From assembly GCA_030633365.1 (NCBI GenBank), contig DAOVSY010000193.1, positions 1 through 5,943 on the forward strand: a DNA stretch of 5,943 bases, given 5' to 3'. Shown in pieces: positions 1-5,943 of this stretch (position 1 is the first letter of the stretch; the number at the start of each line of letters is the position of its first letter). Source of the DNA: Spirochaetaceae bacterium (GTDB taxonomy: Bacteria > Spirochaetota > Spirochaetia > B11-G9). A program made the translations under genes and the position numbers. A model generated the notes under the pieces. That model made no database searches. It saw nothing but the letters and a program-made list of their open reading frames with translations, and was not told the DNA's origin.

Positions 1-1172
1 CCTATGGCACATCCTACAAATAATGCAGAACCTACTGGAGGGGTTGTAAGCCCAATTCCTAAATTAAGAATCAGCATTACACCAAATTGTATAGGACTCA
101 TACCCAAAGTAGTAACTACCACTGGATATAGGATTGGTGTTGTTATTAGAATTAGAGGTGCCATATCCATAATGGTTCCAAGGCCAATTAAGAGTACATT
201 TATAAGTAATAATAAAATAACTCTGTGATCACTTATAGTTAAAAGTGCAGAAGTAGCAGCTGCAGGAATTTTTAAATAAGCAAGAAGCCATCCGAAAGCA
301 CTTGCTGCTGCTATCAAACTCATTACCATAGCCAGAGTTTTTAGGGAAGAATATAAAATACCTATAAATCTGCCTAGTGGAATTTCGCGGTATACAAAAA
401 ATGTAATTATAAAGGCATATAAGCATGCTATTGCTGCTGATTCTGTGGCAGTAAAAACACCGGAAATTACTCCTCCAATAATAATAACTGCTGTAAATAG
501 TCCCAGTACTGCATCTTTTGAAATTTTAAGAGATTCTTTTAAACTGTACCTTTGTTCTTTAGGGTATTTACGTTTGGTTGCTATAATAAAACTTATAACC
601 ATAAGTGATATTCCAAGAAGAACACCGGGAATAAAACCTCCCAAAAATAATCTTCCAACAGATACTCCTCCGGCTGCCATAGCATAGATTATCATATTAT
701 GACTTGGTGGAATAATTACTCCCTGACAAGCACTGGTTACAGTAATACCTACTGCAAAGTCAGCGTCATACCCTTTTTTCTTCATCATAGGAATCATCAT
801 TGTTCCAATGGAAGATACATCTGCCACAGCTGATCCGGAGATACCTCCGAAAAACATACTTGCAAGTACATTAACCTGAGCCAGTCCGCCTCTTACACGA
901 CCAATAAGAATGTTAGAGAATTCAATTAGTCTTCTGGAAATTCCTCCCTGGCTCATAATTTCACCGGCAAGAATAAAAAAAGGTATAGCAAGAAGAGAAA
1001 AAGAATTTACTCCCTGAACCATTCTTTGGATAATTGCAAGCATAGGAATATTTAAATAGAAAGCTGTAACAATAGAAGAAATGGCAAGTGTAAAAGTAAT
1101 TGGAACTTTTAAAATAAGTAAAAGAACAAATAATCCCAGTAATATTGTAGTTGCAAAACTAAGGTCCACCAT
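1..1172 (-). CDS. dctM: TRAP transporter large membrane subunit DctM (3' end cut by window edge)
   Basis: This is the large permease subunit of a tripartite ATP-independent periplasmic transporter. In this family it forms the ion-coupled translocation channel in the inner membrane, working with DctQ and the binding protein DctP. Translating from the ATG at 1172 gives an open frame of 390 full codons to the window edge. DctM proteins are usually about 425-430 residues, so only the last 35-40 are missing. Most of the protein is hydrophobic helices. Family motifs seen by residue: SLLAIPFFILAGE (59-71), ISGSAVADVSSIG (111-123), GVIIPPSHNMIIY (151-163), GVFTATESAAIA (238-249), LGTIMDMAPLILITTP (331-346) and LGIGLTTPPVG (371-381). 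The start is set by overlap with the dctQ stop (TAATG) and by AAAGGA eight bases upstream. No frameshift or stop was seen. The family call is very secure; the substrate is not readable from this subunit. Confidence 0.96.
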   Translation of the reverse strand, partial: MVDLSFATTILLGLFVLLLILKVPITFTLAISSIVTAFYLNIPMLAIIQRMVQGVNSFSLLAIPFFILAGEIMSQGGISRRLIEFSNILIGRVRGGLAQVNVLASMFFGGISGSAVADVSSIGTMMIPMMKKKGYDADFAVGITVTSACQGVIIPPSHNMIIYAMAAGGVSVGRLFLGGFIPGVLLGISLMVISFIIATKRKYPKEQRYSLKESLKISKDAVLGLFTAVIIIGGVISGVFTATESAAIACLYAFIITFFVYREIPLGRFIGILYSSLKTLAMVMSLIAAASAFGWLLAYLKIPAAATSALLTISDHRVILLLLINVLLIGLGTIMDMAPLILITTPILYPVVVTTLGMSPIQFGVMLILNLGIGLTTPPVGSALFVGCAI

Positions 1173-1186
1173 TATTTATTTCCTTT
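1170..1186 (-). promoter_or_regulatory. Ribosome binding site and stop/start overlap coupling dctQ to dctM
   Basis: On the minus strand the dctQ stop and dctM start share one base in TAATG (1174-1170). An AAAGGA element at 1186-1181, inside the last dctQ codons (N-K-G-N-K), lies eight bases before the dctM ATG. This arrangement typically gives translational coupling, which fits two subunits of one membrane complex made in equal amounts. Confidence 0.75.
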
Positions 1187-1693
1187 ATTAAAAATAGCTT
1201 CAATTTTTTCGGGATAGTCTTCTATATTAAAAATATCCATTAAAGCTTCGGAAGCGATTAAGACAGCTGCAATAGGAAGAATTAGATATAGAATAGAGCT
1301 GGGCCATTCAGTTGCAGGCATTATAGAGCTGCTTGTAAACTGAACCAGTTTTATGCCATATATAAAAAATACAAGAGCAATAATTAAAGTTATTATATCC
1401 TTAAGAAAAGTAAAAAATTTTCCCAATTTGACTGGAAGTTTTTTTGGAAGAAGATGAAGACTTATGTGAAGTCCCTGTTTTACACCCACTGCCATAGCAA
1501 TAAAAGTAAACCATACCATAAGGAGTTTAGCTACTTCTTCTCCCCAACGTAATCCTGTGTTTAGAACATAACGCATAAACACATTTATAATTATTACAAT
1601 TGCCATTCCTACCAGAAGCAGCATAGCAAAATAAATTGATCCTAAATGGATCCTGTTCATAAACTGTGAAATTTTCTCTTTAAATTTATCCAT
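1172..1693 (-). CDS. dctQ: TRAP transporter small membrane subunit DctQ
   Basis: This is the small permease subunit, which in TRAP systems pairs with DctM in the inner membrane and supports docking of the substrate-loaded binding protein. The product is 173 residues, normal for the family. Four hydrophobic segments are visible at about residues 20-42, 52-72, 95-117 and 133-153. Typical DctQ features include N-x-x-x-R-Y near 37-42, W50 followed by the paired acids E52-E53 just before the second helix, the W61-F62 pair, a basic stretch around 84-92 between helices two and three, and PATEWPSS at 126-133 leading into the last helix. The ATG at 1693 is preceded by only a weak AAAGAG-like ribosome site, much poorer than that of dctP, consistent with lower expression of the membrane part. 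The gene begins 153 bases after dctP, behind a terminator-like hairpin, and overlaps dctM by one base. Confidence 0.93.
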   Translation of the reverse strand: MDKFKEKISQFMNRIHLGSIYFAMLLLVGMAIVIIINVFMRYVLNTGLRWGEEVAKLLMVWFTFIAMAVGVKQGLHISLHLLPKKLPVKLGKFFTFLKDIITLIIALVFFIYGIKLVQFTSSSIMPATEWPSSILYLILPIAAVLIASEALMDIFNIEDYPEKIEAIFNKGNK

Positions 1694-1742
1694 TTTAAAC
1701 TCTTTAATATTGGCTGATATTTAGTTGATGTTGTCATTTCGG

Positions 1743-1790
1743 ATTATAACATAAAAAAACAGATTATAGAAAAAAATGATGCACTGGAAA
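1743..1790 (-). promoter_or_regulatory. Possible secondary promoter(s) for dctQ-dctM
   Basis: Two perfect TATAAT hexamers occur on the minus strand at 1768-1763 and 1748-1743, 20 bases apart, between the terminator-like hairpin and dctQ. The first has a modest -35 candidate, TTTCCA at 1790-1785, with a 16-base spacer (four of six matches to TTGACA). The second has no convincing -35. T-rich runs before each could act as UP-like or merely spacer sequence. In DNA this AT-rich chance matches are likely, so the call is tentative. Confidence 0.35.
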
Positions 1791-1825
1791 TAAAATTGAG
1801 AGCTGCTTAAGCCAACAGCTCTCAA
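1788..1825 (-). terminator. Terminator-like hairpin between dctP and dctQ (likely attenuator)
   Basis: On the minus strand TTGAGAGCTG (1825-1816) and its exact complement CAGCTCTCAA (1805-1796) form a perfect 10 bp stem around a 10-base loop. A U·G and a U·A pair could extend it to 12 bp with a six-base loop. TTTTATTT (1795-1788) follows directly. The hairpin begins 21 bases after the dctP stop. Because dctQ and dctM follow in the same direction, this is better read as a partial terminator than as the end of the operon. The stem is only half G/C and the U-tract is interrupted by one A, both consistent with incomplete termination. Confidence 0.75.
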
Positions 1826-1846
1826 AAGTCTAAATATATTCCTGTT

Positions 1847-2845
1847 CTATTTGCCTACTGCTCTAACTTTTTCTACAACTTTCTGTAAGTCTGCAGAAAG
1901 TGCATCATATAGAGGCTGCATTGCTGCCTGGAAATCTGCATTATCAGGAAGACGATAAAGTTCGTTTCCATTTGCAATTACTGCATCTTCAGCAACTTTT
2001 TCATATGCTGCCCATGCTGCAATCTGAAAAGCCATACTGTCTTTTGCTGCCTGTTTGATTATTTTCTGATCTTCTGCAGAAAGTTTATCCATGCTCATTT
2101 TACTTGCAATAGTAATTTCAGGAACTCTTGTATGTTCGTCAAGTGTGTAATATCCAGCTACTTCATAGTGACTTGTAGAATAATAACTTGGCCAGTTATT
2201 TTCTGCACCATCAATAACGCCTGTTTGAATTGCAGAATAAACTTCACCAAAAGGCATTGGAGTTGCAACAGCACCAAGAGCTTCAACCAGCCCTACCATT
2301 AAAGCACTTTCCTGAACTCGTATTTTAAGCCCAGCAAGATCGGCAACAGTTTTGATTGGTCGGACAGAGTTGTAAAAACTTCTTGCACCTGAATCAAACC
2401 ATGAAAGTCCTACAAAACCTGATGGTTCCAGACTATCAAGAAACTCATCCCCTATTGGGCTGTTTAAAACTTCCCACATGTGGTCAGGGCTTCTGTATAA
2501 GTATGGCATTTGAAGTGCATTAAAATCCGGTGCAAATGCTGCAAGAGGAGAAATACTTACTCTTGTAAAATCAATTGCTCCAAACTGTACTTGTTCAATT
2601 ACTGCTCTTTCCTCACCTAACTGAGAACCTGGATAAACTTCAATTTTAATTCGACCGTTTGTTCTTTCTTCTACAAGTCTTGCAAACTCATAATCACCCT
2701 GGGTTGTTGGATAATCTGCACCATGTGTTTCTGCAAGTCTTAGAACAATTGGTTCACTGCTTACTTCTTTCTCTGCGCTTCCTGCAGCAAAGGAAAATCC
2801 TGCTGTAAGTAGTACAAGCAATAATACTAAAATACCTCTTTTCAT
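1847..2845 (-). CDS. dctP: TRAP transporter periplasmic solute-binding protein DctP
   Basis: This is the periplasmic receptor that captures a carboxylate-bearing solute and hands it to DctQM. The product is 332 residues, typical for the family. An N-terminal signal peptide is clear: KR at 2-3, a hydrophobic core to about 19, and a likely signal peptidase I site after A20 (SFA/A). There is no lipobox cysteine. Mature-protein signatures are GRIKIEVYPGSQLGEE (64-79), the GARSFYNS segment with R155, GLKIRV with R176, and MPFGEVYSAIQTGVIDGAENN (from 197 to 217). R155, R176 and N216 line up with R127, R147 and N187 of the sialic acid receptor SiaP, whose second arginine clamps the substrate carboxylate. 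The DGAENNWPSY and EHTRVPE stretches resemble TRAP receptors for uronates, so an acidic sugar is a reasonable guess, though other carboxylates remain possible. The start is fixed by the signal peptide and by AGGAG six bases upstream. A sampled 60-base block (2281-2340) is about 43% GC, richer than sampled blocks of the regulator gene. Confidence 0.96.
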   Translation of the reverse strand: MKRGILVLLLVLLTAGFSFAAGSAEKEVSSEPIVLRLAETHGADYPTTQGDYEFARLVEERTNGRIKIEVYPGSQLGEERAVIEQVQFGAIDFTRVSISPLAAFAPDFNALQMPYLYRSPDHMWEVLNSPIGDEFLDSLEPSGFVGLSWFDSGARSFYNSVRPIKTVADLAGLKIRVQESALMVGLVEALGAVATPMPFGEVYSAIQTGVIDGAENNWPSYYSTSHYEVAGYYTLDEHTRVPEITIASKMSMDKLSAEDQKIIKQAAKDSMAFQIAAWAAYEKVAEDAVIANGNELYRLPDNADFQAAMQPLYDALSADLQKVVEKVRAVGK

Positions 2846-2851
2846 TTTTCA

Positions 2852-2856
2852 CTCCT
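2852..2856 (-). promoter_or_regulatory. Strong ribosome binding site of dctP
   Basis: AGGAG on the minus strand lies six bases before the dctP ATG at 2845. It is the best-spaced Shine-Dalgarno element of the three transporter genes and agrees with high production of the binding protein. Confidence 0.85.
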
Positions 2857-2880
2857 GATTAATATTGTTTTTATAAAATT

Positions 2881-2909
2881 ATTATAAAATAGAATTTGTA
2901 ATATGTAAG
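2881..2909 (-). promoter_or_regulatory. Sigma-70-like promoter of dctP
   Basis: On the minus strand CTTACA (2909-2904, four of six matches to TTGACA) is followed after 17 bases by a perfect TATAAT (2886-2881). Transcription would start near 2874, giving a leader of about 30 bases before the dctP ATG that includes its ribosome binding site. The imperfect -35 suits an activator-dependent promoter, and the adjacent regulator gene is an obvious candidate activator. Predicted by eye only. Confidence 0.6.
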
Positions 2910-2913
2910 CAGT

Positions 2914-2939
2914 TAATATTTGTTATATCGGGTAATATT
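2914..2939 (-). promoter_or_regulatory. Candidate operator: direct repeat of AATATTA upstream of the dctP -35
   Basis: AATATTA occurs on the minus strand at 2939-2933 and again at 2920-2914, 19 bases apart. The downstream copy ends four bases before the -35 hexamer. Spaced direct repeats abutting the -35 are a common layout for AraC-type activators, usually with about two helical turns between half-sites. A further copy of the TAATATT core (plus-strand reading) is at 2860-2866 in the leader. The motif is entirely A/T, so chance occurrence in this background is a real alternative. Confidence 0.3.
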
Positions 2940-2988
2940 ATGCGTAGTTAGATTGTTTTATATGATAAAATATTTATAAATTAGTACT

Positions 2989-4587
2989 TTAATGCTGTTT
3001 TAGTATTTTATTGTTTCTATATTTACTTGGTGATAAAGATTCCACTTTTTTAAAGACTTTAGTGAAATAATTTGGATCACTGTAACCGGTATTTGCACTT
3101 ATTTCTTTTATGGAAAGGTTACTTGTTTCAAGAAGATGTTTTGCTGTACTAATTCTTTTTTCAGTAAGGTAATCAATAAAAGTAATTCCTTTTTCTTTTT
3201 TAAATAGCTTACTAAAGTAAAAACTTGAAAGTCTGCAATGGCTCGCTGTCTCTTCCAAGGTAATATCATTTAAGTAGTTTGTGTCTATATAAAGGCATGC
3301 TGCTTCAATTGCAGGACTATTTTCAATTTCTTTTGCAGAAGCAATTTGCTCTAGAAGTTCATTAAGAAAAATATTGAATCCGGATAATAGAGCTATTGAG
3401 CCAAGCGAATCTTTCATGTCATTTTCATCTACAATACATTTTCCGTCCGGCAGTTGAAAAGCTGCTGCATGCTTTAAGACAGTAACAAGTTCAAGAATAG
3501 ATTTCTTTTTAGTTTCAAATTCTAAATCAGTATTTTCAAACCACTCTCTTATTTCCTGAAGTGTTTTTTTTGTTTTCTCTCTATTACCATTTAGAATAGC
3601 CTGTTCCATATCAATCTCAATATTTAATGGGAAAATACCTTCAGAACTATTTTTATCCATGTTAATATTTTTATTTGTAATATTTGCCAACATTGATTTA
3701 GCCTGGGCAAAAGATTTAAGTGATTTGACAGGGTTATTAAAACTTAATCCAATACCAATTATTACTTTTAAGTTAAGAGTTTTTTCTATTTCAATAGCAA
3801 GTAATTTTGATAGATCTATAAAATTTATTTTATCTGGTTCTATTTTACCTGGTTCTAATTTATCTGGCTTTTCTATAATTGAAAAAAAATATAGATTGGA
3901 TAGTTCATTATTAAATAAAGTTACCAGTCCATATTCAGCAAGTTTGGATTTAATAATAAATGCTGATCTTTTCATTAGAACTTTTTTTTGCTTAATAGAA
4001 TCTACATGAATTGGATATGTTTCATAAAGGATTTTAACAATACCAGCTTTTCCTGAAAAGAATTCCAGATTCAATATATCTAAATAATTAGTAAATTTTT
4101 CATCAGTTATACCTGTAACAGCCAGGTTATAAATAAATTCATTTTCCATATAGCCAGTTACTCTACTTAGTTTAAGTTCATTATTTTTGTTTTTGTTTTC
4201 TTCAGTTCTTTGATTTTTAATTTTAGTTAGAATTTTATTTATTACTTCCAAAACTCTGGTTTCTGAAGATGGTTTTATTATAAAATCATCAACTCCTATC
4301 TGAATAGCTTCCTGTGCATATTCAAACTGGTTAAATGCAGTAAGAAATACTATTGAAACAGATGGAGAATTTTCTCTTATGGTCCTTGCTGCTTCAATTC
4401 CATCAATCCCCGGCATTTTTATATCAAGAAAAACTATATCCGGTAGATAGGTTTGTGAAATTACAATTGCTTCTCTGCCATTTACTGCTTCCTGAATATC
4501 CAGAATAGAATCGATTCCCTTATTGACAATAGCTTTAAGTGCCTCTCTTTCAATCTGTTCATCATCGGCAATCAATAGTTTATACAT
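2989..4587 (-). CDS. Response regulator with REC and AraC-type DNA-binding domains (YesN family)
   Basis: This is a cytoplasmic transcription regulator, expected to be phosphorylated by the kinase encoded just upstream. The product is 532 residues, within the usual range for YesN-type regulators. The receiver domain (about 1-120) has the acidic pocket D8-D9-E10, phospho-acceptor D55 in FLDIKMPG, T83 and K105. Residues about 140-420 form the variable middle part. A stretch near 272-300 (VIIGIG, then a helix with AQAKSML) resembles the degenerate GGDEF-like fold found in the middle of many YesN/CdaR-type proteins. The C-terminus (about 425-526) holds two helix-turn-helix units of the AraC family: TLEETASHCRLSSFYFSKLFKKEKG and SIKEISANTGYSDPNYFTKVFKK are seen at 443-467 and 492-514. 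The ATG overlaps the kinase stop and has AGGAG six bases upstream. The neighbouring TRAP operon is the likely target. The middle domain is unusually A/T-rich and lysine/asparagine/isoleucine-rich (about 20% GC in block 3781-3840) and carries a small tandem repeat. Confidence 0.94.
   Translation of the reverse strand: MYKLLIADDEQIEREALKAIVNKGIDSILDIQEAVNGREAIVISQTYLPDIVFLDIKMPGIDGIEAARTIRENSPSVSIVFLTAFNQFEYAQEAIQIGVDDFIIKPSSETRVLEVINKILTKIKNQRTEENKNKNNELKLSRVTGYMENEFIYNLAVTGITDEKFTNYLDILNLEFFSGKAGIVKILYETYPIHVDSIKQKKVLMKRSAFIIKSKLAEYGLVTLFNNELSNLYFFSIIEKPDKLEPGKIEPDKINFIDLSKLLAIEIEKTLNLKVIIGIGLSFNNPVKSLKSFAQAKSMLANITNKNINMDKNSSEGIFPLNIEIDMEQAILNGNREKTKKTLQEIREWFENTDLEFETKKKSILELVTVLKHAAAFQLPDGKCIVDENDMKDSLGSIALLSGFNIFLNELLEQIASAKEIENSPAIEAACLYIDTNYLNDITLEETASHCRLSSFYFSKLFKKEKGITFIDYLTEKRISTAKHLLETSNLSIKEISANTGYSDPNYFTKVFKKVESLSPSKYRNNKILKQH
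3828..3872 (-). repeat. Three-copy 15-base tandem repeat inside the response regulator gene
   Basis: On the plus strand TTTTATCTGGTTCTA (3828-3842) is followed directly by TTTTACCTGGTTCTA (3843-3857), one mismatch, and by a more diverged third copy (3858-3872). The unit is a multiple of three, so the regulator frame is kept, and it encodes KPDKL-EPGKI-EPDKI at residues 240-254, in the middle region between the receiver and DNA-binding domains. Probably a slippage-derived charged linker or loop. Confidence 0.8.
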
Positions 4588-4598
4588 TTAGATCTCCT
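4580..4598 (-). promoter_or_regulatory. Ribosome binding site and 8-base gene overlap coupling kinase and regulator
   Basis: The kinase ends and the regulator begins within ATGTATAA (4587-4580): the regulator reads ATG-TAT-AA while the kinase ends GTA-TAA. AGGAG at 4598-4594, within the final kinase codons, is six bases before the regulator ATG. The overlap supports this start and indicates translational coupling of the pair. Confidence 0.85.
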
Positions 4599-5943
4599 GG
4601 AAGTTTTATAGTGATCATTGTTCCAGTATTTAAACTACTTTCTATAATAAAATTACTTTTATTGTTAAATGCCAGATTTAGCCTTCTTCGAACATTTACA
4701 ATACCTATACCTGTTGAGTCACTGGTTAATAGAATATCATTTTCAGAAAGTAATTGGCGCAATATTTTTTCCGGAATTCCCTGGCCATTATCCTGGATAA
4801 CAATTATAACAGTATTTGCTTTGGAGGTTATTGTTAAAGAAATAACTCCACCTTCTTCTTTTGGTTCTATTCCATATTTAATTGCATTTTCCAGAAGTGG
4901 CTGAAGAGTAAAAAATGGTAATTTGATTTTTGATATATCTGTATTAATATAAGTATTAAATTTAAGTCTATCTCCATAACGTACATTCTGGATATGCATA
5001 TATTCATTTAATATATCTATCTCATCTGCAAGGGACACTATGTGGCTTTGTTTATTAAGGGTATATCTAAAAATATTTGAAAGTGATTCTATAAGTTTTA
5101 CTGTTTCCGGGGCTTTTTCAAACATAGAGGTTCTGGAAATTGTATTAAGTGTATTAAATAAAAAATGGGGATTTATTTGCGACTGAAGACTTAGAAACTG
5201 GGCTTCTTTTAAAGATTGGTTCATTTCTGAAATTTTTAATTCATCTTCTCTAAGTTTTTTTTCAATTTCAACTTTTCCTTCCAGACTTTTAATCATTTCA
5301 TGGATATTTGTATTCATTTTATTGAAGGAACTTGTAAGAATTCCTAATTCATCCTGATATGGATTTTTGTAGTTGGATATTTCAATATCACCCTCTGCAA
5401 TTTTAAGAGATCTGGAAGCCAGTTCCCTGATGGGCTTTGTTACGGATTCAGAAAAAACTGTCCCGAAGATTAGGAATAAAATACTGATAAAAATTATACC
5501 CAGAAAACTTATTGTTCTTATGAGAATTACCTTTTCTATTTGAACTGAATGGAGTTGACTTCCTTCTTCCAGTCTAACGCGAACAAGTTCTTTAAGGTAG
5601 TTTTCTATATAACCATAAATACGTCTGGATTTTAGAAGGTTGTCTATAAAAATATCTTCAGATTTTCCCATAGATTTTAAAGTATTATCAACACTTTCCA
5701 GATAGGCCATAAAAGCATATCGTATTGCAAAAATTTGAAAAGATGCATTTTGATTTGTATTGGATGTTTCTTTTACAGAATTCCAGTTAAACCATATTTG
5801 AGGTATTATTTCGTTAAAACTGTTTAATGCATTATCTCCTGAATACATAATATAATTTTCAAAGTCTGCATTGTTTTCAATAATGGAAGTTTGCAGATTA
5901 TGAATAGTTGTATTTTTTATAAGATCCTGTTCATATATTTTTA
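4580..5943 (-). CDS. Membrane sensor histidine kinase, YesM/LytS type (5' end cut by window edge)
   Basis: This is the sensor kinase that should phosphorylate the regulator encoded just downstream. The frame is open to the right edge, giving 453 residues in the window with no start. An in-frame Met codon at 5848 is internal, because about 31 residues continue upstream without a stop or a good ribosome site. YesM-type kinases are often near 570-600 residues, so the first membrane helix and part of the outer sensor are probably missing. Counting from that Met as 1: an extracytoplasmic, apparently all-helical region (to about 105), a membrane helix (about 108-130), a HAMP linker (about 131-185, with T-K-P-I), a coiled coil (about 183-220), the His_kinase domain with SQINPHFLFNTLN (223-235) and phospho-acceptor H228 (codon 5167-5165), then the HATPase with N-box LLENAIKYG (318-326), DNGQGIP (353-359) and the glycine-rich STGIGIVNVRRRL (378-390). 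All catalytic motifs are intact. The ligand is unknown. Confidence 0.94.
   Translation of the reverse strand, partial: KIYEQDLIKNTTIHNLQTSIIENNADFENYIMYSGDNALNSFNEIIPQIWFNWNSVKETSNTNQNASFQIFAIRYAFMAYLESVDNTLKSMGKSEDIFIDNLLKSRRIYGYIENYLKELVRVRLEEGSQLHSVQIEKVILIRTISFLGIIFISILFLIFGTVFSESVTKPIRELASRSLKIAEGDIEISNYKNPYQDELGILTSSFNKMNTNIHEMIKSLEGKVEIEKKLREDELKISEMNQSLKEAQFLSLQSQINPHFLFNTLNTISRTSMFEKAPETVKLIESLSNIFRYTLNKQSHIVSLADEIDILNEYMHIQNVRYGDRLKFNTYINTDISKIKLPFFTLQPLLENAIKYGIEPKEEGGVISLTITSKANTVIIVIQDNGQGIPEKILRQLLSENDILLTSDSTGIGIVNVRRRLNLAFNNKSNFIIESSLNTGTMITIKLPGDLNV

Noticed and set aside
4..687. Plus-strand open frames at 4-228 and 445-687, and a minus-strand frame at 229-426
   Set aside because: All lie across the dctM frame, which runs unbroken from 1172 to the window edge with every family motif. 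The alternatives have low-complexity or membrane-antisense composition and no ribosome site.
2957..2980. A/T-only inverted repeat (TTTATA ... TATAAA) downstream of the regulator gene as a terminator
   Set aside because: Six A/T pairs around a 12-base loop are too weak, there is no following U-tract in the right place, and such repeats are expected in DNA this A/T-rich.
3659..4904. Plus-strand open frames at 3659-4009 and 4539-4904
   Set aside because: They are antisense to the response regulator and kinase reading frames, which have intact domain motifs. No family resemblance was recognised in either.
5846..5848. ATG at 5848 as the true start of the histidine kinase
   Set aside because: The frame continues upstream to the window edge without a stop and with protein-like sequence. 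A start here would also remove the first membrane helix expected in this family, and there is no Shine-Dalgarno element before it.
1..5943. Mobile element, CRISPR array, tRNA/rRNA, riboswitch or a hidden novel system
   Set aside because: I saw no transposase or integrase motifs, terminal inverted repeats, regularly spaced repeats, tRNA-like cloverleaf, or long structured leader. Intergenic space is only about 300 bases in total and is accounted for by the regulatory candidates listed.

Overview
The window is AT-rich bacterial DNA in which every supported gene lies on the minus strand. Read in the direction of transcription (right to left), the layout is: a membrane sensor histidine kinase of the YesM/LytS type (5' end beyond the right edge), a large REC–AraC response regulator of the YesN type, then a tripartite TRAP transporter: periplasmic solute-binding protein DctP, small membrane subunit DctQ and large membrane subunit DctM (3' end beyond the left edge). 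Coding density is high. The only gaps above 100 bases are 2846-2988 (regulator to dctP) and 1694-1846 (dctP to dctQ), and both carry plausible regulatory signals.

The taxonomic hint is weak. The AT-rich composition, the YesM/YesN pair beside a TRAP operon, and an exported protein whose signal peptide ends in an 'AAGSAEK'-like stretch (common among exported proteins of spirochaetes) point to a spirochaete, with a low-GC Firmicute as the main alternative. This is inference only.

The likely working model is as follows. The kinase and regulator genes overlap by 8 bases and form one translationally coupled unit. The regulator, through its AraC-type DNA-binding domain, probably controls the adjacent transporter, whose dctP has its own good sigma-70-like promoter and a strong ribosome binding site. 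A hairpin with a U-rich tail just after dctP would trim transcription into dctQ-dctM, giving more soluble binding protein than membrane subunits. dctQ and dctM are coupled by a TAATG overlap. The DctP sequence keeps the TRAP carboxylate-binding arginines and a DGAENN-type signature, which suggests an acidic sugar such as a uronate, or a related carboxylate, but the substrate cannot be proved here.

This is a recognisable transporter-plus-two-component locus. I found no evidence of an undescribed system, mobile element, CRISPR array or RNA gene. The observations most worth checking are the dctP/dctQ attenuator with its downstream TATAAT pair, the recurring TAATATT motif before dctP, the apparently all-helical sensor region of the kinase, and a short in-frame tandem repeat in the regulator.
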